A DNA stretch of 64,000 bases from Rhizobium mesoamericanum STM3625 (GCF_000312665.1 NZ_HF536772.1:1328382-1392381); one strand, 5' to 3'. Counted from the first letter of the stretch, positions 18,183 to 27,258 are shown. Numbers and translations: made by a program. Notes: generated from the sequence alone by a model not told the origin.

Positions 18183-18283
18183 GAAGGGCCGAGCTAAAGT
18201 TTGATCACCCCTTTCTTTTCCATGTGGCCTGAACGGATACCGGGGTTTTCAAGACCCGGATGACAAGCTGAGGACAGGAAAAG
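18183..18283 (+). ncRNA. Candidate bridge RNA region of the IS110 element
   Basis: The roughly 100-bp non-coding left end of the element contains an inverted repeat CCGGG / CCCGG around 18241-18260, directly upstream of the transposase. In IS110-group elements the non-coding end adjacent to the transposase start encodes the bridge RNA. Structure and transcription are inferred only. Confidence 0.35.
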
Positions 18284-19231
18284 ATGACCCAGACGATAGC
18301 ATTTTTCGCCGGTATCGACATCTCTAAAGAGACGCTCGATCTCGCCTTTTCGAATGACGTCGCCGTCGTTCAGTTCGACAATACCAAGGCCGGCTGCCGC
18401 AGGCTTGTGGCGCTTTTGGTCAAACATCAGCCTGAGTGCATCGTCTTCGAGGCGACCGGGCCTTACCATCGCGAGTTGGAGATCGCGCTGGCGGCAGCAG
18501 GGCTTGCCTATGCCAAGGCCAACCCGCGCAAGGTGCGCCGCTTTGCCGACGTGATCGGGATCCATGCCAAGACCGACCGAGTGGATGCAAGGCTGCTGGC
18601 CCGCTTCGCAGCCATGGTCGACGTGACGCCGACAGCGCAAAAGAGTGCATCGCTGCAAAACCTTGGCGAACTCATCAATGCCCGTCAAAGCCTGATTACC
18701 GACCGCACCGCCCTCAAGAACCGCAGCCATGTACAGCGCTCGAAGCTCATCATCCGCCAGAACCAGGCACGACTGACGCTGATCGAAAACCAGATTAAGG
18801 CGATCGATCAGGAAGCGATTACGCTCGTCAAGCAGGATGAGGCGCTCGCCGCCCGCTTCGACATTCTCATATCCATTCCCGGTATCTCGACATTGACGGC
18901 CATCGTCATCCTCACCGAAATGCCTGAACTGGGTACGCTCGACCAGCGACAGGTCGCCTCCCTGGCAGGCCTTGCTCCGCATCCGCGTGAATCGGGAGCC
19001 TGGAAGGGCAAGCGCTTCATTTGCGGTGGACGCGCCAATCTGCGCCAGGCACTCTATATGCCCGCTCTCGTCGCAGCCCGGTTCAATGCAGACCTCAAGA
19101 CCAAATACGACGCCCTTATCGCAGCCAGGAAACCACCAAAGGTCGCCATCACCGCAATCATGCGAAAACTCATTATTCTCGCCAACGCTCTCATCAGAGA
19201 TCAGCGAAAATGGTGCCAAAAACCGGCTTGA
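18284..19231 (+). CDS. IS110-family transposase
   Basis: 315-residue DEDD-type recombinase. The N-terminal RuvC-like part shows GIDISKETLDLA (Asp near residue 11), VFEATGPYHREL (Glu near 60) and KTDRVDARLLARF (two Asp near 98-102). The C-terminal transposase-20 domain has SIPGISTLTAIVILTEM and SLAGLAPHPRESG, then GGRANLRQALYMPAL. Length and domains look intact. In this family a structured RNA from the element's non-coding end guides target choice. Confidence 0.92.
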   Translation: MTQTIAFFAGIDISKETLDLAFSNDVAVVQFDNTKAGCRRLVALLVKHQPECIVFEATGPYHRELEIALAAAGLAYAKANPRKVRRFADVIGIHAKTDRVDARLLARFAAMVDVTPTAQKSASLQNLGELINARQSLITDRTALKNRSHVQRSKLIIRQNQARLTLIENQIKAIDQEAITLVKQDEALAARFDILISIPGISTLTAIVILTEMPELGTLDQRQVASLAGLAPHPRESGAWKGKRFICGGRANLRQALYMPALVAARFNADLKTKYDALIAARKPPKVAITAIMRKLIILANALIRDQRKWCQKPA

Positions 19232-19245
19232 TCAAAACGGATACT

Positions 19246-20265
19246 TTAGGCGCTGACCTTTATAACCGCCTTGATCAGGCCGCTCTTTTCGTGAGCCCAC
19301 CGTGCCAGGTCGCGCGGTGCGTCTGCAAGCGTCGTGCGGTGGGTGATCAACTGGTCGACAGGCACGAACCCCCTGACGATCGAATCCACGACATGTTCGA
19401 AATCCACGCGCGTCGCATTACGGCTGCCGATTACCATCATTTCGCGCTTGTGAAACTCCGGATCGGAGAAACGGATATCGTCCTTGACGACGCTCACCAG
19501 GACGAGCGCGCCGCCATGGGCGACGAAGCTGAAGGCCCTCTCCATCGACGGGCCATAGCCGGTCGCATCGAAGACCACGTCAAAACCATCGCCGTCGGTC
19601 TTTGCCTTGACAGCTTCGGAGGCACCTTCGCCGGCAACGATGCCCGAGGAGAAACCAAATCGATCGGCGGCCATTCGCAGTCGTTCCTGACTGGTGTCGA
19701 GCAATGTGACCTCATGCCCGGCAATCCGCGAGAAGATCGCGGCGCCTAGCCCGATCGGACCAGCACCGATAACGAGTGAGCGTGATCCGGCCGGCGCCAT
19801 GGAACGGCGAACCGCATGGGCGCCAATTGCGAGGAACTCGGTGGTGGCTGCGGCCTCCATGCTCACGCCACTTGCAGCATAGAGATTGCCGGCAGGGACA
19901 CTGATCTCGTCGCAGAACGCTCCATCCGTATGAACTCCCAATACCTTGATGTCGGTGCAGCAGTTCGGTTTTCCCTGACGGCAGGCAACACAGATGCCGC
20001 ACGAAAGATACGGGTTGACGATGACCGGGGTGCCGGCCGTCATGGCAACACCATCAGCTGCTTCCAGAACCGTCGCCGAGATTTCGTGCCCCATCACACG
20101 CGGATATTCGAGGAACGGATGCTTGCCTTCGAAGATGTGGTAATCGGTGCCGCAGATGCCGACATGGCTAACTGCAAGCCGCACCCAGCCGGCCTTTGGC
20201 GTGCCGGGGGAAGGGCGCTCCACGAGTTCGAGTACGCCTGGTTCTTGGCAGAGTACTGCTTTCAT
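19246..20265 (-). CDS. Zinc-dependent alcohol/polyol dehydrogenase (MDR family)
   Basis: 339-residue medium-chain dehydrogenase. Catalytic zinc ligands are Cys38 in HVGICGTDYH and the His/Glu pair in MGHE; the structural zinc site is the cysteine cluster CGICVACRQGKPNCC (about 93-107). The NAD fold has VIGAGPIGLGAA. It resembles L-idonate / L-threonine / galactitol-type dehydrogenases. It is the last gene of the sugar transporter operon, so it probably oxidises a pathway intermediate. The stop codon and final Ala codon come from the adjacent IS110 element, so the native C-terminus may have been changed. Confidence 0.87.
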   Translation of the reverse strand: MKAVLCQEPGVLELVERPSPGTPKAGWVRLAVSHVGICGTDYHIFEGKHPFLEYPRVMGHEISATVLEAADGVAMTAGTPVIVNPYLSCGICVACRQGKPNCCTDIKVLGVHTDGAFCDEISVPAGNLYAASGVSMEAAATTEFLAIGAHAVRRSMAPAGSRSLVIGAGPIGLGAAIFSRIAGHEVTLLDTSQERLRMAADRFGFSSGIVAGEGASEAVKAKTDGDGFDVVFDATGYGPSMERAFSFVAHGGALVLVSVVKDDIRFSDPEFHKREMMVIGSRNATRVDFEHVVDSIVRGFVPVDQLITHRTTLADAPRDLARWAHEKSGLIKAVIKVSA

Positions 20266-20293
20266 GATGGTCTCGCATTCCTGAAATGGAAGA

Positions 20294-20313
20294 AGCCGGC
20301 CTCGGGGCCGGCT
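20294..20313. terminator. Hairpin between sugar permease and dehydrogenase genes
   Basis: Perfect 8-bp stem AGCCGGCC / GGCCGGCT with a tetraloop tcgg, in the 66-bp gap between the permease stop and the dehydrogenase start. There is no T-tract. Confidence 0.65.
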
Positions 20314-20331
20314 GCATATGTCGCGGGTAGC

Positions 20332-21306
20332 TTACGGATTGCGGCGGCGGCGCAGCTGGTCGAAGTAGACAATCACGATGATCAGCAGGCCGGTGATGAT
20401 GCGCTGCCAGAACGAATTGACGTTGAGCAGGTTCGCGCCGTTGTTGATGGTCGCCAGAATGAAGGCGCCGATGAGCGGCCCGTGAACTGAACCGACCGCG
20501 CCGAACAGGCTGGTGCCGCCGATCACCGAGGAGGCGATCGCCTGCAGTTCCCATCCGTCGGCCTGCGTGGCATTGCCGATCGCGATACGCGAGGCGAGCA
20601 GGACGCCTACAAAGGCAGCAAAGGTGGCGGAGAGAATGTAGGCGAGGTAGATGATGCGGTTCACCCGGACGCCTGAGAGGCGTGCCGCTTCGCGGTTTGA
20701 ACCCACAGCGAAGAGATAGCGTCCCCAGCGGCTCAGATGCAGGAAGATGTAGGATGGGACTGCGACCAGGATGACCATCCAGAACAGGCTCGGAATGCCG
20801 AGAAAGTCTGCGCGTGCGAAGTTCGTGAAGGGCTCGTTGACGATATTGATGGTCGAGCCGTTGGTGATCAGGAGCCCGATACCGCGCAGCGACGTCAACG
20901 TTGCTAGCGTGATGATGAAGGGCGGCAATCCCATTTTGACGATGCCGAAGCCATGGAACACGCCGATTCCGACGCCGATCAGCAGCGTTATCAGGATGGA
21001 CGCCCAGATCGGTACGCCTGCCTGCAGCAGCCAGGCAAGGATAACGCTGGTGAAGCCGACGATCGCGCCGACAGAAAGGTCGATTCCGGCTGTGATGATC
21101 ACGAAGGTCTGGCCAAGAGCCAAAATCGCCGTCATCGCACCTTGGCGCAAGAGGTTGGAGATGTTCAGCGGCGTCCAGAAACTGGCGGTGACGAAGCCAA
21201 GGACGATCCAAAGAAAGGCCAGCAGACCGATTAGGGTCAGGCCGAAAAGAATGTTCACCTTTTTACGCGGTGGCGGTGCGGCGACCTCGGTGGGGGTTGC
21301 GGTCAT
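20332..21306 (-). CDS. Ribose-type sugar ABC transporter permease
   Basis: 324-residue inner-membrane protein of the RbsC/AraH family with about eight to ten hydrophobic helices and the family motif TAGIDLSVGAIVGF (about 73-86), plus a GIGVFHGFGIVKMGLPPFIITLAT region. It follows the ATPase gene by 24 bp. The substrate is inferred from neighbouring genes to be an L-fucose-like sugar. Confidence 0.92.
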   Translation of the reverse strand: MTATPTEVAAPPPRKKVNILFGLTLIGLLAFLWIVLGFVTASFWTPLNISNLLRQGAMTAILALGQTFVIITAGIDLSVGAIVGFTSVILAWLLQAGVPIWASILITLLIGVGIGVFHGFGIVKMGLPPFIITLATLTSLRGIGLLITNGSTINIVNEPFTNFARADFLGIPSLFWMVILVAVPSYIFLHLSRWGRYLFAVGSNREAARLSGVRVNRIIYLAYILSATFAAFVGVLLASRIAIGNATQADGWELQAIASSVIGGTSLFGAVGSVHGPLIGAFILATINNGANLLNVNSFWQRIITGLLIIVIVYFDQLRRRRNP

Positions 21307-21330
21307 TAGTTCTCTCTCCCTCTTATTCTG

Positions 21331-22881
21331 TCAGACGCCGATCGCTTCGCTCAGCACTTCTTCGTGTGTCGCGGCGTGGAAGTCGTGGCTCGCAACCAGC
21401 TGGCCGCGGCGGAACACGTGCAGCCGGTCCGCAAGCTCATAAACCTCAGGCAGATAGGAGGAGATCAGGATGATCCCGGCCCCCTGTTTCAGAAGCTTGG
21501 CGAACAGCCGGTAGATTTCCGCCTTGGTGCCAACATCGACACCTACAGTCGGCTCGTCGAAAATGAAGAGCCGCGCGCCGTAGCTCAGCCACTTGCCGAT
21601 GACGACTTTCTGTTGATTGCCGCCGGACATGGCCGAAACCAGGACGCGCCTGCTGGGCGTCTTGATCGCAAGGTCCCGGATCTGCTGGTCGGCATTCTGC
21701 GTTTCTTCGCTGTGGCTGATGACGGGGCCCTTGCTCAGCCGCTTGAAGACCGGAAGATTGATGTTGAGCCCGATTGGCAGGTTGAGGCAAAGTCCTTGGT
21801 CGCGCCGGCTCTCAGGTGCAAGCGCGATGCCGAGTTCCATCGCCGTGCGCTCGTTCGTGATGTCGACTTTTTTGCCCATCCATTGGATCTCGCCAGCCGT
21901 CGTCTTTTCCCGGCCGAAGAGGCCGAGCGCGAATTCGCTGCGTCCGGCGCCGATCAGGCCGTAGAGCCCAACTATCTGTCCGGCCTTGACCGAGAGCGAG
22001 ACATTCTCGAAGCCCGGTCCGGAAAGACCGCGCACGTCGAGGATCGTATCTCCGATCGGAATTTCTTCCTTATGATAAATCTGCTCGATCGAGCGGTTGA
22101 TCATCAGGGCGATCAGCTCGGCCTCGTTTGTCTCGCCGATCGTGCGTGTGCCTACATGCGTGCCGTCACGCAGTACCGAAACGCGATCCGCGAGCTCGAA
22201 CACCTCTTCCATGCGGTGGCTGATGTAGACGATCGTTACGCCTTCGCCCTGCAGACGGCGGATCAGCTTGAAAAGCTGGGCCGATTCCTGACGGGTCAGG
22301 TACGCGGTCGGTTCATCGAAAATTAGAAACTGGGTACCGCGCATTGCCGCGCGCGCCGTCGCGACAAGCTGCTGTTGGCCGATCGTCAGGTCGGCGAGCG
22401 GCACGCCGGCGGGTAGTCCGAAGCCAAGATCATCGAGGACGGCCTGCGCCATCTTCTCCATCTCGCGCTTGCGCATCAAACCATACTGATTGACCTCGTC
22501 GCCGAGAAAGAGGTTGGCCGCCACAGTCAGGTGTGGGCAGAGGACGACCTCCTGATGGACGGCGTTGATGCCGCGCGCGATCGCCTCGTTGGGAGTTGCC
22601 AGGGCCACAGGATGGCCGCACCAGCGAATCTCGCCTGCCGTTCTCGTGATGACGCCCGTCAAAAGCTTGATCAGTGTTGACTTGCCGGCGCCGTTCTCGC
22701 CAACAATCGCATGAATCTCGCCCGCCAGGAAGGTGATCGTCGCCGGCTTCAGTGCCTGGACGTAGCCGTAGTTCTTCTGCAATCCCTTGAGTTCGAGGAT
22801 CGGTGAACCTGCAGGTATGCGGTTTGCCTCCGTCAGCGTGGCGCTGTCATCATGGCGATGACTGACCTCTTCCAGACTCAT
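21331..22881 (-). CDS. Ribose-type sugar ABC transporter ATP-binding protein (two ABC domains)
   Basis: 516-residue tandem ATPase of the RbsA/MglA type. The first domain has Walker A GENGAGKST (about 61-69), and FDEPTAYLT as Walker B. The second has the degenerate P-loop GLIGAGRSEF and signature SGGNQQKVVIGKWL, with FDEPTVGVDVG. Start chosen at MSLEEVSHRH because GGAGGAG precedes it; an upstream ATG would add 22 unrelated residues. Confidence 0.93.
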   Translation of the reverse strand: MSLEEVSHRHDDSATLTEANRIPAGSPILELKGLQKNYGYVQALKPATITFLAGEIHAIVGENGAGKSTLIKLLTGVITRTAGEIRWCGHPVALATPNEAIARGINAVHQEVVLCPHLTVAANLFLGDEVNQYGLMRKREMEKMAQAVLDDLGFGLPAGVPLADLTIGQQQLVATARAAMRGTQFLIFDEPTAYLTRQESAQLFKLIRRLQGEGVTIVYISHRMEEVFELADRVSVLRDGTHVGTRTIGETNEAELIALMINRSIEQIYHKEEIPIGDTILDVRGLSGPGFENVSLSVKAGQIVGLYGLIGAGRSEFALGLFGREKTTAGEIQWMGKKVDITNERTAMELGIALAPESRRDQGLCLNLPIGLNINLPVFKRLSKGPVISHSEETQNADQQIRDLAIKTPSRRVLVSAMSGGNQQKVVIGKWLSYGARLFIFDEPTVGVDVGTKAEIYRLFAKLLKQGAGIILISSYLPEVYELADRLHVFRRGQLVASHDFHAATHEEVLSEAIGV

Positions 22882-22959
22882 GGACGTCTCCTCCTCGAAA
22901 TTTCCGTCTCTCCACCAATCGTCCGCTCCTGGCTCAGACGATAACACAGGTGAAGGAAA

Positions 22960-22987
22960 GGCCGCGCGGGATTCGTCCCGCGCGGCC
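22960..22987. terminator. Intercistronic hairpin after the sugar-binding protein gene
   Basis: Perfect 11-bp stem GGCCGCGCGGG / CCCGCGCGGCC with a 6-nt loop, 11 bp after the binding-protein stop codon and about 80 bp before the ATPase start. It lacks a T-tract and is probably a read-through or RNA-stability element. Confidence 0.7.
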
Positions 22988-22998
22988 GCATCAGATCA

Positions 22999-23985
22999 TT
23001 ACTTGATCTTTGGGTTCAACAGAGCGTCGATTTTCGGATCGCTCATGTTAGCCTTGGTCACCAGGTTGGCGCCGGTATCGACCTTCTCTTCGACCTTCTC
23101 GCCCTTGGATACGGCGAGCGCCGTCTTCACGCCGTCATAACCCATGCGGTAGGGATCCTGAACAACGAGACCGGCAAGCGAGCCGTCCTTGAGGAAGCCA
23201 ATCGTCTTGTCGTCGCTATCAAACGCGATGACCTTGATCTTGTCGCCGAGCTTGTTCTCCGCAATCGCCTGGCCGACACCCTGACCGAGGATCAGGTTCG
23301 AAGCGAAGGCGCCCACAAGCTTTGGATTAGCCGTGATGAGATCGGTCATCATGTTGAGGCCAGTCGTGGCCTGGCCGTCGCCGTACTTGTCGGCTACGAC
23401 CTTCAGGCCGGGATGCTTCGTTTTGATCTGATCCAGAAAACCTTCGCGGCGCTGCTCAAGCGAGCCGACGCCCGGAAGGTTGGTAAGGATGACGACGTCG
23501 CCCTCTTCCTTACCAGTCATTTCCTTGATCGCGGCGGCCAGACCGTCGGCCGCAATACGTCCGCCCTGGACGTTATCGGTCGTAAGGAACGATTTGAAGG
23601 CCTTGGAGTCCGCGGCCGAGTCGATGCCGATGATCGGAACGGACTTGGCGGCTTCGTCGATTGGCTTGCCGAGCGCCTTGAATTCCGTCGGCGAGATTAC
23701 GATCGCTGCCGGCTTGCCGGCAACGGCATTCTCGAGAATGCTGATCTGGCCGTTAACGTCGGATTCGGCCTGTGCACCGAGTTCCGGCACGTTGACACCG
23801 AGATCCTTGCCGGCCTTGCGAGCGCCGGCCAAAACGATTTGCCAGTAGAAGGACGTCGTGTCCTTGACGATGATCGGGATCGTCACATCAGCCGCGAACG
23901 TCGTCACCGGCATTGCGGTGGCAATGACAGCGGCGCCCGCAAGAGCCGTGAAGGCTCGGCGGGAAAGAATGGATTTCATGCGCAT
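22999..23985 (-). CDS. Periplasmic sugar-binding protein (RbsB family)
   Basis: 328-residue binding protein of the periplasmic-binding-protein 4/RbsB fold. Start at MRMKSIL, 6 nt after GGAGGAG. The signal peptide contains SRRAFTALAG, a possible twin-arginine motif, and ends near TTFAAD. Mature features include IPIIVKDTTSFYWQ, GIDSAADSKAF and AFDSDDKTIGFLKDG. It is the first gene of the transporter operon. An operator-like sequence shared with the uxaA/gntR promoter lies about 65 bp upstream (24049-24073). Confidence 0.92.
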   Translation of the reverse strand: MRMKSILSRRAFTALAGAAVIATAMPVTTFAADVTIPIIVKDTTSFYWQIVLAGARKAGKDLGVNVPELGAQAESDVNGQISILENAVAGKPAAIVISPTEFKALGKPIDEAAKSVPIIGIDSAADSKAFKSFLTTDNVQGGRIAADGLAAAIKEMTGKEEGDVVILTNLPGVGSLEQRREGFLDQIKTKHPGLKVVADKYGDGQATTGLNMMTDLITANPKLVGAFASNLILGQGVGQAIAENKLGDKIKVIAFDSDDKTIGFLKDGSLAGLVVQDPYRMGYDGVKTALAVSKGEKVEEKVDTGANLVTKANMSDPKIDALLNPKIK

Positions 23986-24048
23986 GCGGTTCTCCTCCAA
24001 AGTGCGTTCTCCTCCAGGTAAACCGTACCGCTGAACGCGTGCGGACGA

Positions 24049-24073
24049 TTTTTATCGATAAAAAACAATTTCA
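24049..24073. promoter_or_regulatory. Candidate GntR operator upstream of the sugar transporter operon
   Basis: Begins TTTTTATCGATAAAAA (palindromic) and continues ACAATTTCA-like. Over 25 bp it matches the sequence at 27259-27283 in the gntR / dehydratase promoter at 21 positions. The shared pattern is TTTTTATC, N, A, N, AA, N, AAACA, N, TTTCA. It is most simply a binding site for the adjacent GntR-type regulator. Confidence 0.6.
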
Positions 24074-24190
24074 GCAGAAGCTAGCCGACCCTAAATCAAA
24101 TTGCAAGTAGCTTCGCAGGCTCCATTGTCGTTTCTTTGCCTATCGCAAGTAGTTGTTTTTACAGATGTTCAACCCTGACCTAAAGTTCCG

Positions 24191-24637
24191 TCAGCCGCGG
24201 TAGACCTCGTCGGGGTGAACGACGCCTTTCTTCAATATCAGGTTGCCGTAGAGCCGGAATTCGGTCGTTGCAACGATGTAGGCGGCCGTGCGGGCACGCT
24301 CATAAAAGGCGAACCGTTCCAGAGAGGCGATCTTGAAGCTGCCAGCGCGCCTCGACACAATTTCTTCAAATTCGGCGCAGACCTCGGGCACGGCCCTCGG
24401 ATCGCCGACCACCTCCATGCGCCAGGCCGTTTCTGGCACGAAGGTATCGAGTGGAAAGTGCGTCAGGATTGCCTCGGCCATATCGGTCGCGCTGACGCCG
24501 TCGGCACGGATGACCTCCGGCCCCATCGTGCTCGAAGGAAAGTTGGCGTCGGCAATCACTATTTCGTCGCCGTGTCCCATGCGAGCGATCGCGCGCAGCA
24601 GATCGGGATTGAGGATAGGGTGGATACCTCTCAGCAT
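24191..24637 (-). CDS. RbsD/FucU-family sugar mutarotase
   Basis: 148-residue protein beginning MLRGIHPILNPDLLRAIARMGHGDEI, the FucU/RbsD hallmark with the catalytic His in MGHGD and Asp in VIADANFP. Such proteins interconvert anomers of L-fucose or pyranose/furanose forms of ribose after import. The DTFVPETAWRMEV region resembles FucU more than RbsD. It follows the aldose dehydrogenase gene by 9 bp, so mutarotation is coupled to oxidation at C1. Confidence 0.9.
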   Translation of the reverse strand: MLRGIHPILNPDLLRAIARMGHGDEIVIADANFPSSTMGPEVIRADGVSATDMAEAILTHFPLDTFVPETAWRMEVVGDPRAVPEVCAEFEEIVSRRAGSFKIASLERFAFYERARTAAYIVATTEFRLYGNLILKKGVVHPDEVYRG

Positions 24638-24646
24638 GGGCGATCC

Positions 24647-25666
24647 TTAAACACGTACGGCGTCTTCGCCGAGGGGCGGCGCGACGAGCGTCAGACTGTC
24701 GAATTCGGGGAAGATCGATTCCGGCAAGGCGGGCTCGAAGAGTTCCATGTTGCGCCTCAGGCTGGAAGCTTTCGCTGTGCCGATGAGCACGGACGAGACG
24801 AGCGGATCGCGAAACGGAAACTGCAGCGCCGGGGCGGCCAACGGCACGCCATGCTTGATGGCGATCTTCTCCATGCTCGCGACCTTGGCGAGCACCTCCT
24901 CTGTTGCCGGCATGTAGTCGAAATGGGAGCCGGGCACTGGTCCCGTCGCAAGAATGCCGGAATTGAAGACACCGCCGACGACGAGTGATGTTCCCTTCCG
25001 CCGGCACAGCGGCAGAAGCTCTGCTTCCGCCGACCGATCGAGCAGGGTGTAGCGTCCGGCCATCAGGATGCAGTCGATATCGGCATTGCGCATCACGTCG
25101 AGACAGACTGGAACCTCGTTGACGCCGAGACCAAAGGCCTTGATTGCGCCGGAGGACTTCAGTTGTTCGAGCGCCTTGATGCCGGTATCCAGGAACTGCT
25201 GTTGGTGGGCGGCGTTTTTCGCCGCACCATGAGTGTAGCCACCGAGATCGTGGACATAAAGGATATCGATCCGGTTCAGTCCGAGACGGGCATAGCTGAA
25301 CTCCACCGAGCGCATGATGCCATCGTAGGAATAGTCGTAGTCCGCGTCGAAGGAGAGTGGATTAACATAACTGTAGTCGGGAACCGTTCCTGTCGGCACC
25401 GGGCGAAGCAGCCGGCCGACCTTGGTCGAGAGCACCCACTCCTTTTCCGGTTTGTCACGCAGGAAATCGCCAAATCGACGTTCCGCAAGGCCGAGGCCGT
25501 ACCACGGCGCGACATCGAAGTAGCGAATGCCGCTGTCCCATGCAGCCTCCAGCGTCTCCATGGCCTGCTCGCGTGGGCAGGTCCGATATAAGCCGCCGAG
25601 CGCCGCGCCACCGAAGCTTACTTCGGTGACCTCAAGCTCCGTCCGGCCGATCCTCCTCGTCTTCAT
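24647..25666 (-). CDS. Aldo/keto reductase, D-threo-aldose (L-fucose) 1-dehydrogenase-like
   Basis: 339-residue AKR barrel. The catalytic tetrad can be seen: Asp and Tyr in YFDVAPWYGLG (about 47-55), Lys in LSTKVGR, and His in LYVHDLGG. The family resembling this N-terminus (RRIGRTELEVTEVSFGGAALGG) includes D-threo-aldose 1-dehydrogenase, which oxidises L-fucose and D-arabinose. I chose the second of two adjacent ATG codons (25666) for ribosome-site spacing. Likely role: oxidise the imported sugar to its lactone. Confidence 0.82.
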   Translation of the reverse strand: MKTRRIGRTELEVTEVSFGGAALGGLYRTCPREQAMETLEAAWDSGIRYFDVAPWYGLGLAERRFGDFLRDKPEKEWVLSTKVGRLLRPVPTGTVPDYSYVNPLSFDADYDYSYDGIMRSVEFSYARLGLNRIDILYVHDLGGYTHGAAKNAAHQQQFLDTGIKALEQLKSSGAIKAFGLGVNEVPVCLDVMRNADIDCILMAGRYTLLDRSAEAELLPLCRRKGTSLVVGGVFNSGILATGPVPGSHFDYMPATEEVLAKVASMEKIAIKHGVPLAAPALQFPFRDPLVSSVLIGTAKASSLRRNMELFEPALPESIFPEFDSLTLVAPPLGEDAVRV

Positions 25667-25700
25667 CATTCCTCCTCTGAAGACTTGATATGCTTGTGAT

Positions 25701-27206
25701 TTAGAGCGTCGCGCCAAGATGCCACGGCACGAACTCATTATCGCCGTAGCCGAATTCTTCGCTCTTCGTCTTTTTGCCCGATGCCGTGTCGATGATCAGG
25801 TCGAAGATCTCGCGACCCTTGGCGCTGATCGTGGCGTCGCCTGTGGCGATCGTGCCGCAATCGATATCCATGTCCTCTTCCATCGAGGCATAGAGAGCCG
25901 AATTGCTGGAAAGCTTGATTGAAGGCGCAGGGCGGCAGCCGAAACAGCTGCCGCGGCCGGTGGTGAAGGCGATCATGTTCGCGCCGCCGGCCACCTGACC
26001 GGTTGCCGAGACTGGGTCGTAGCCGGGGGTATCCATGAAGACGAGGCCGGTAGCTGTGACTCGCTCCGCGTAGCCATAGACGGCGGTCAACGGCGAACGA
26101 CCGCCCTTGGCGACCGCGCCCAGTGACTTTTCGAGGATGGTGGTCAGGCCGCCGCGTTTGTTGCCCGGCGAGGGATTGTTGTCGAGGGAGGCGCCATGCA
26201 ACGCCACATACTTCTCCCACCAGGCGATTTTGTCGTCGAGTTTCGTGGCAACCTCGTCGCTGACGGCGCGGCTGCGCAGCAGGTGCTCGGCACCGTAGAT
26301 CTCTGAGGTTTCAGACAGAATTGCCGTGCCGCCGGCGGCCGCCAGAAGATCAGCGGCAACGCCAAGCGCCGGATTGGCGGTGATGCCGGAAAAGCCGTCC
26401 GAGCCGCCGCACTGCAAGCCGATGATGATGTCCCCGATCGGCAACGCCACCCGCTTTTCCCTGCCAACATCCTGGGCAATCTCACGCAGCATACCCATGG
26501 CCCGCTCAACCGCGCGACGCGAGCCGCCGGCATCCTGGATGTTGAAATGGCGCTTGGCGTTACCGGCGCCGCTCTGACCGTAGAGCGTGAGCTGGTTGAC
26601 TTCGCAGCCGAGCCCGATCATCAGCACGCCGCCAAAATTGACATGCCGCGTATAGCCAGCAAGCGTCCGGTGGAGGACCGCCATGCCATCGCCAGTCGAA
26701 CTCATGCCACAGCCCTGGTCATGGACGATTGGCACGAAACCGTCGATGCCATCGAAGTGCGGCAGGATCGTCCGATTGGCCTCGTCGGCGATCGCACGAC
26801 AGACGGTGGTGGAACAGTTCACGCTGGCAATGATACCGATGTAGTTGCGTGTCGCCGAGCGGCCGTCGGCGCGACGGTAGCCCATGAACGTGCGCGCTCG
26901 ATCTGCAGCGCTTGCTTCCTCGGGCGCGGAGTTGGCGGTTGCAGCGAGACGATCGTTCTCGAAGTGCAGATTATGGCTGTGAACATGGTCGCCGGCCTTG
27001 ACGTCCGCCGTCGTGCGTCCGATTGCCTGGCCGTATTTGACGACTGGCTGGCCGAGCGCAATATCACAGAGGGCAATCTTGTGCCCGGGGTCGATCTTCT
27101 CGCGTGTCTGGATGCCGGCGACCGTCGCGCCGGAGGGGATCGCCGCCGTTGCGACCGCAACGTTGTCGCCGGCAGACAAGATGATCCAGGGGTCCTTGGT
27201 CAACAT
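25701..27206 (-). CDS. UxaA-family sugar-acid dehydratase (altronate/fuconate type)
   Basis: 501-residue protein with an N-terminal SAF domain (about 8-85) fused to a C-terminal altronate/galactarate dehydratase domain (about 105-495). Conserved stretches are YRRADGRSATRNYIGI, SVNCSTTVC, HDQGCGMSSTGDG and LQCGGSDGFSGITANPA; the cysteines are candidate metal ligands. The family dehydrates sugar acids to 2-keto-3-deoxy acids. Next to FucU and the aldose dehydrogenase, a 6-deoxy sugar acid such as L-fuconate is a reasonable inferred substrate; altronate is the alternative. First gene of the leftward operon. Confidence 0.87.
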   Translation of the reverse strand: MLTKDPWIILSAGDNVAVATAAIPSGATVAGIQTREKIDPGHKIALCDIALGQPVVKYGQAIGRTTADVKAGDHVHSHNLHFENDRLAATANSAPEEASAADRARTFMGYRRADGRSATRNYIGIIASVNCSTTVCRAIADEANRTILPHFDGIDGFVPIVHDQGCGMSSTGDGMAVLHRTLAGYTRHVNFGGVLMIGLGCEVNQLTLYGQSGAGNAKRHFNIQDAGGSRRAVERAMGMLREIAQDVGREKRVALPIGDIIIGLQCGGSDGFSGITANPALGVAADLLAAAGGTAILSETSEIYGAEHLLRSRAVSDEVATKLDDKIAWWEKYVALHGASLDNNPSPGNKRGGLTTILEKSLGAVAKGGRSPLTAVYGYAERVTATGLVFMDTPGYDPVSATGQVAGGANMIAFTTGRGSCFGCRPAPSIKLSSNSALYASMEEDMDIDCGTIATGDATISAKGREIFDLIIDTASGKKTKSEEFGYGDNEFVPWHLGATL

Positions 27207-27258
27207 TCTTCTCCCTAGGGAAACACTCGCTGCGTCGGCGAATGCTCATTGATTTTGT

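Larger units (their letters stand above)
18172..19261 (+). mobile_element. IS110-family insertion sequence with flanking 11-bp direct repeats
   Basis: A single transposase gene with about 100 bp of non-coding DNA on its left and about 20 bp on its right. CGCTGACCTTT occurs at 18172-18182 and again at 19251-19261, so one repeat plus the element is 1,079 bp. The right copy lies inside the last codons of the dehydrogenase gene. No long terminal inverted repeats are seen, as expected for IS110. Exact ends cannot be fixed from one copy. Confidence 0.75.

Noticed and set aside
18194..19219. 341-codon open frame antisense to the IS110 transposase
   Set aside because: The plus-strand frame has the full DEDD and transposase-20 motifs; the antisense translation matches nothing.
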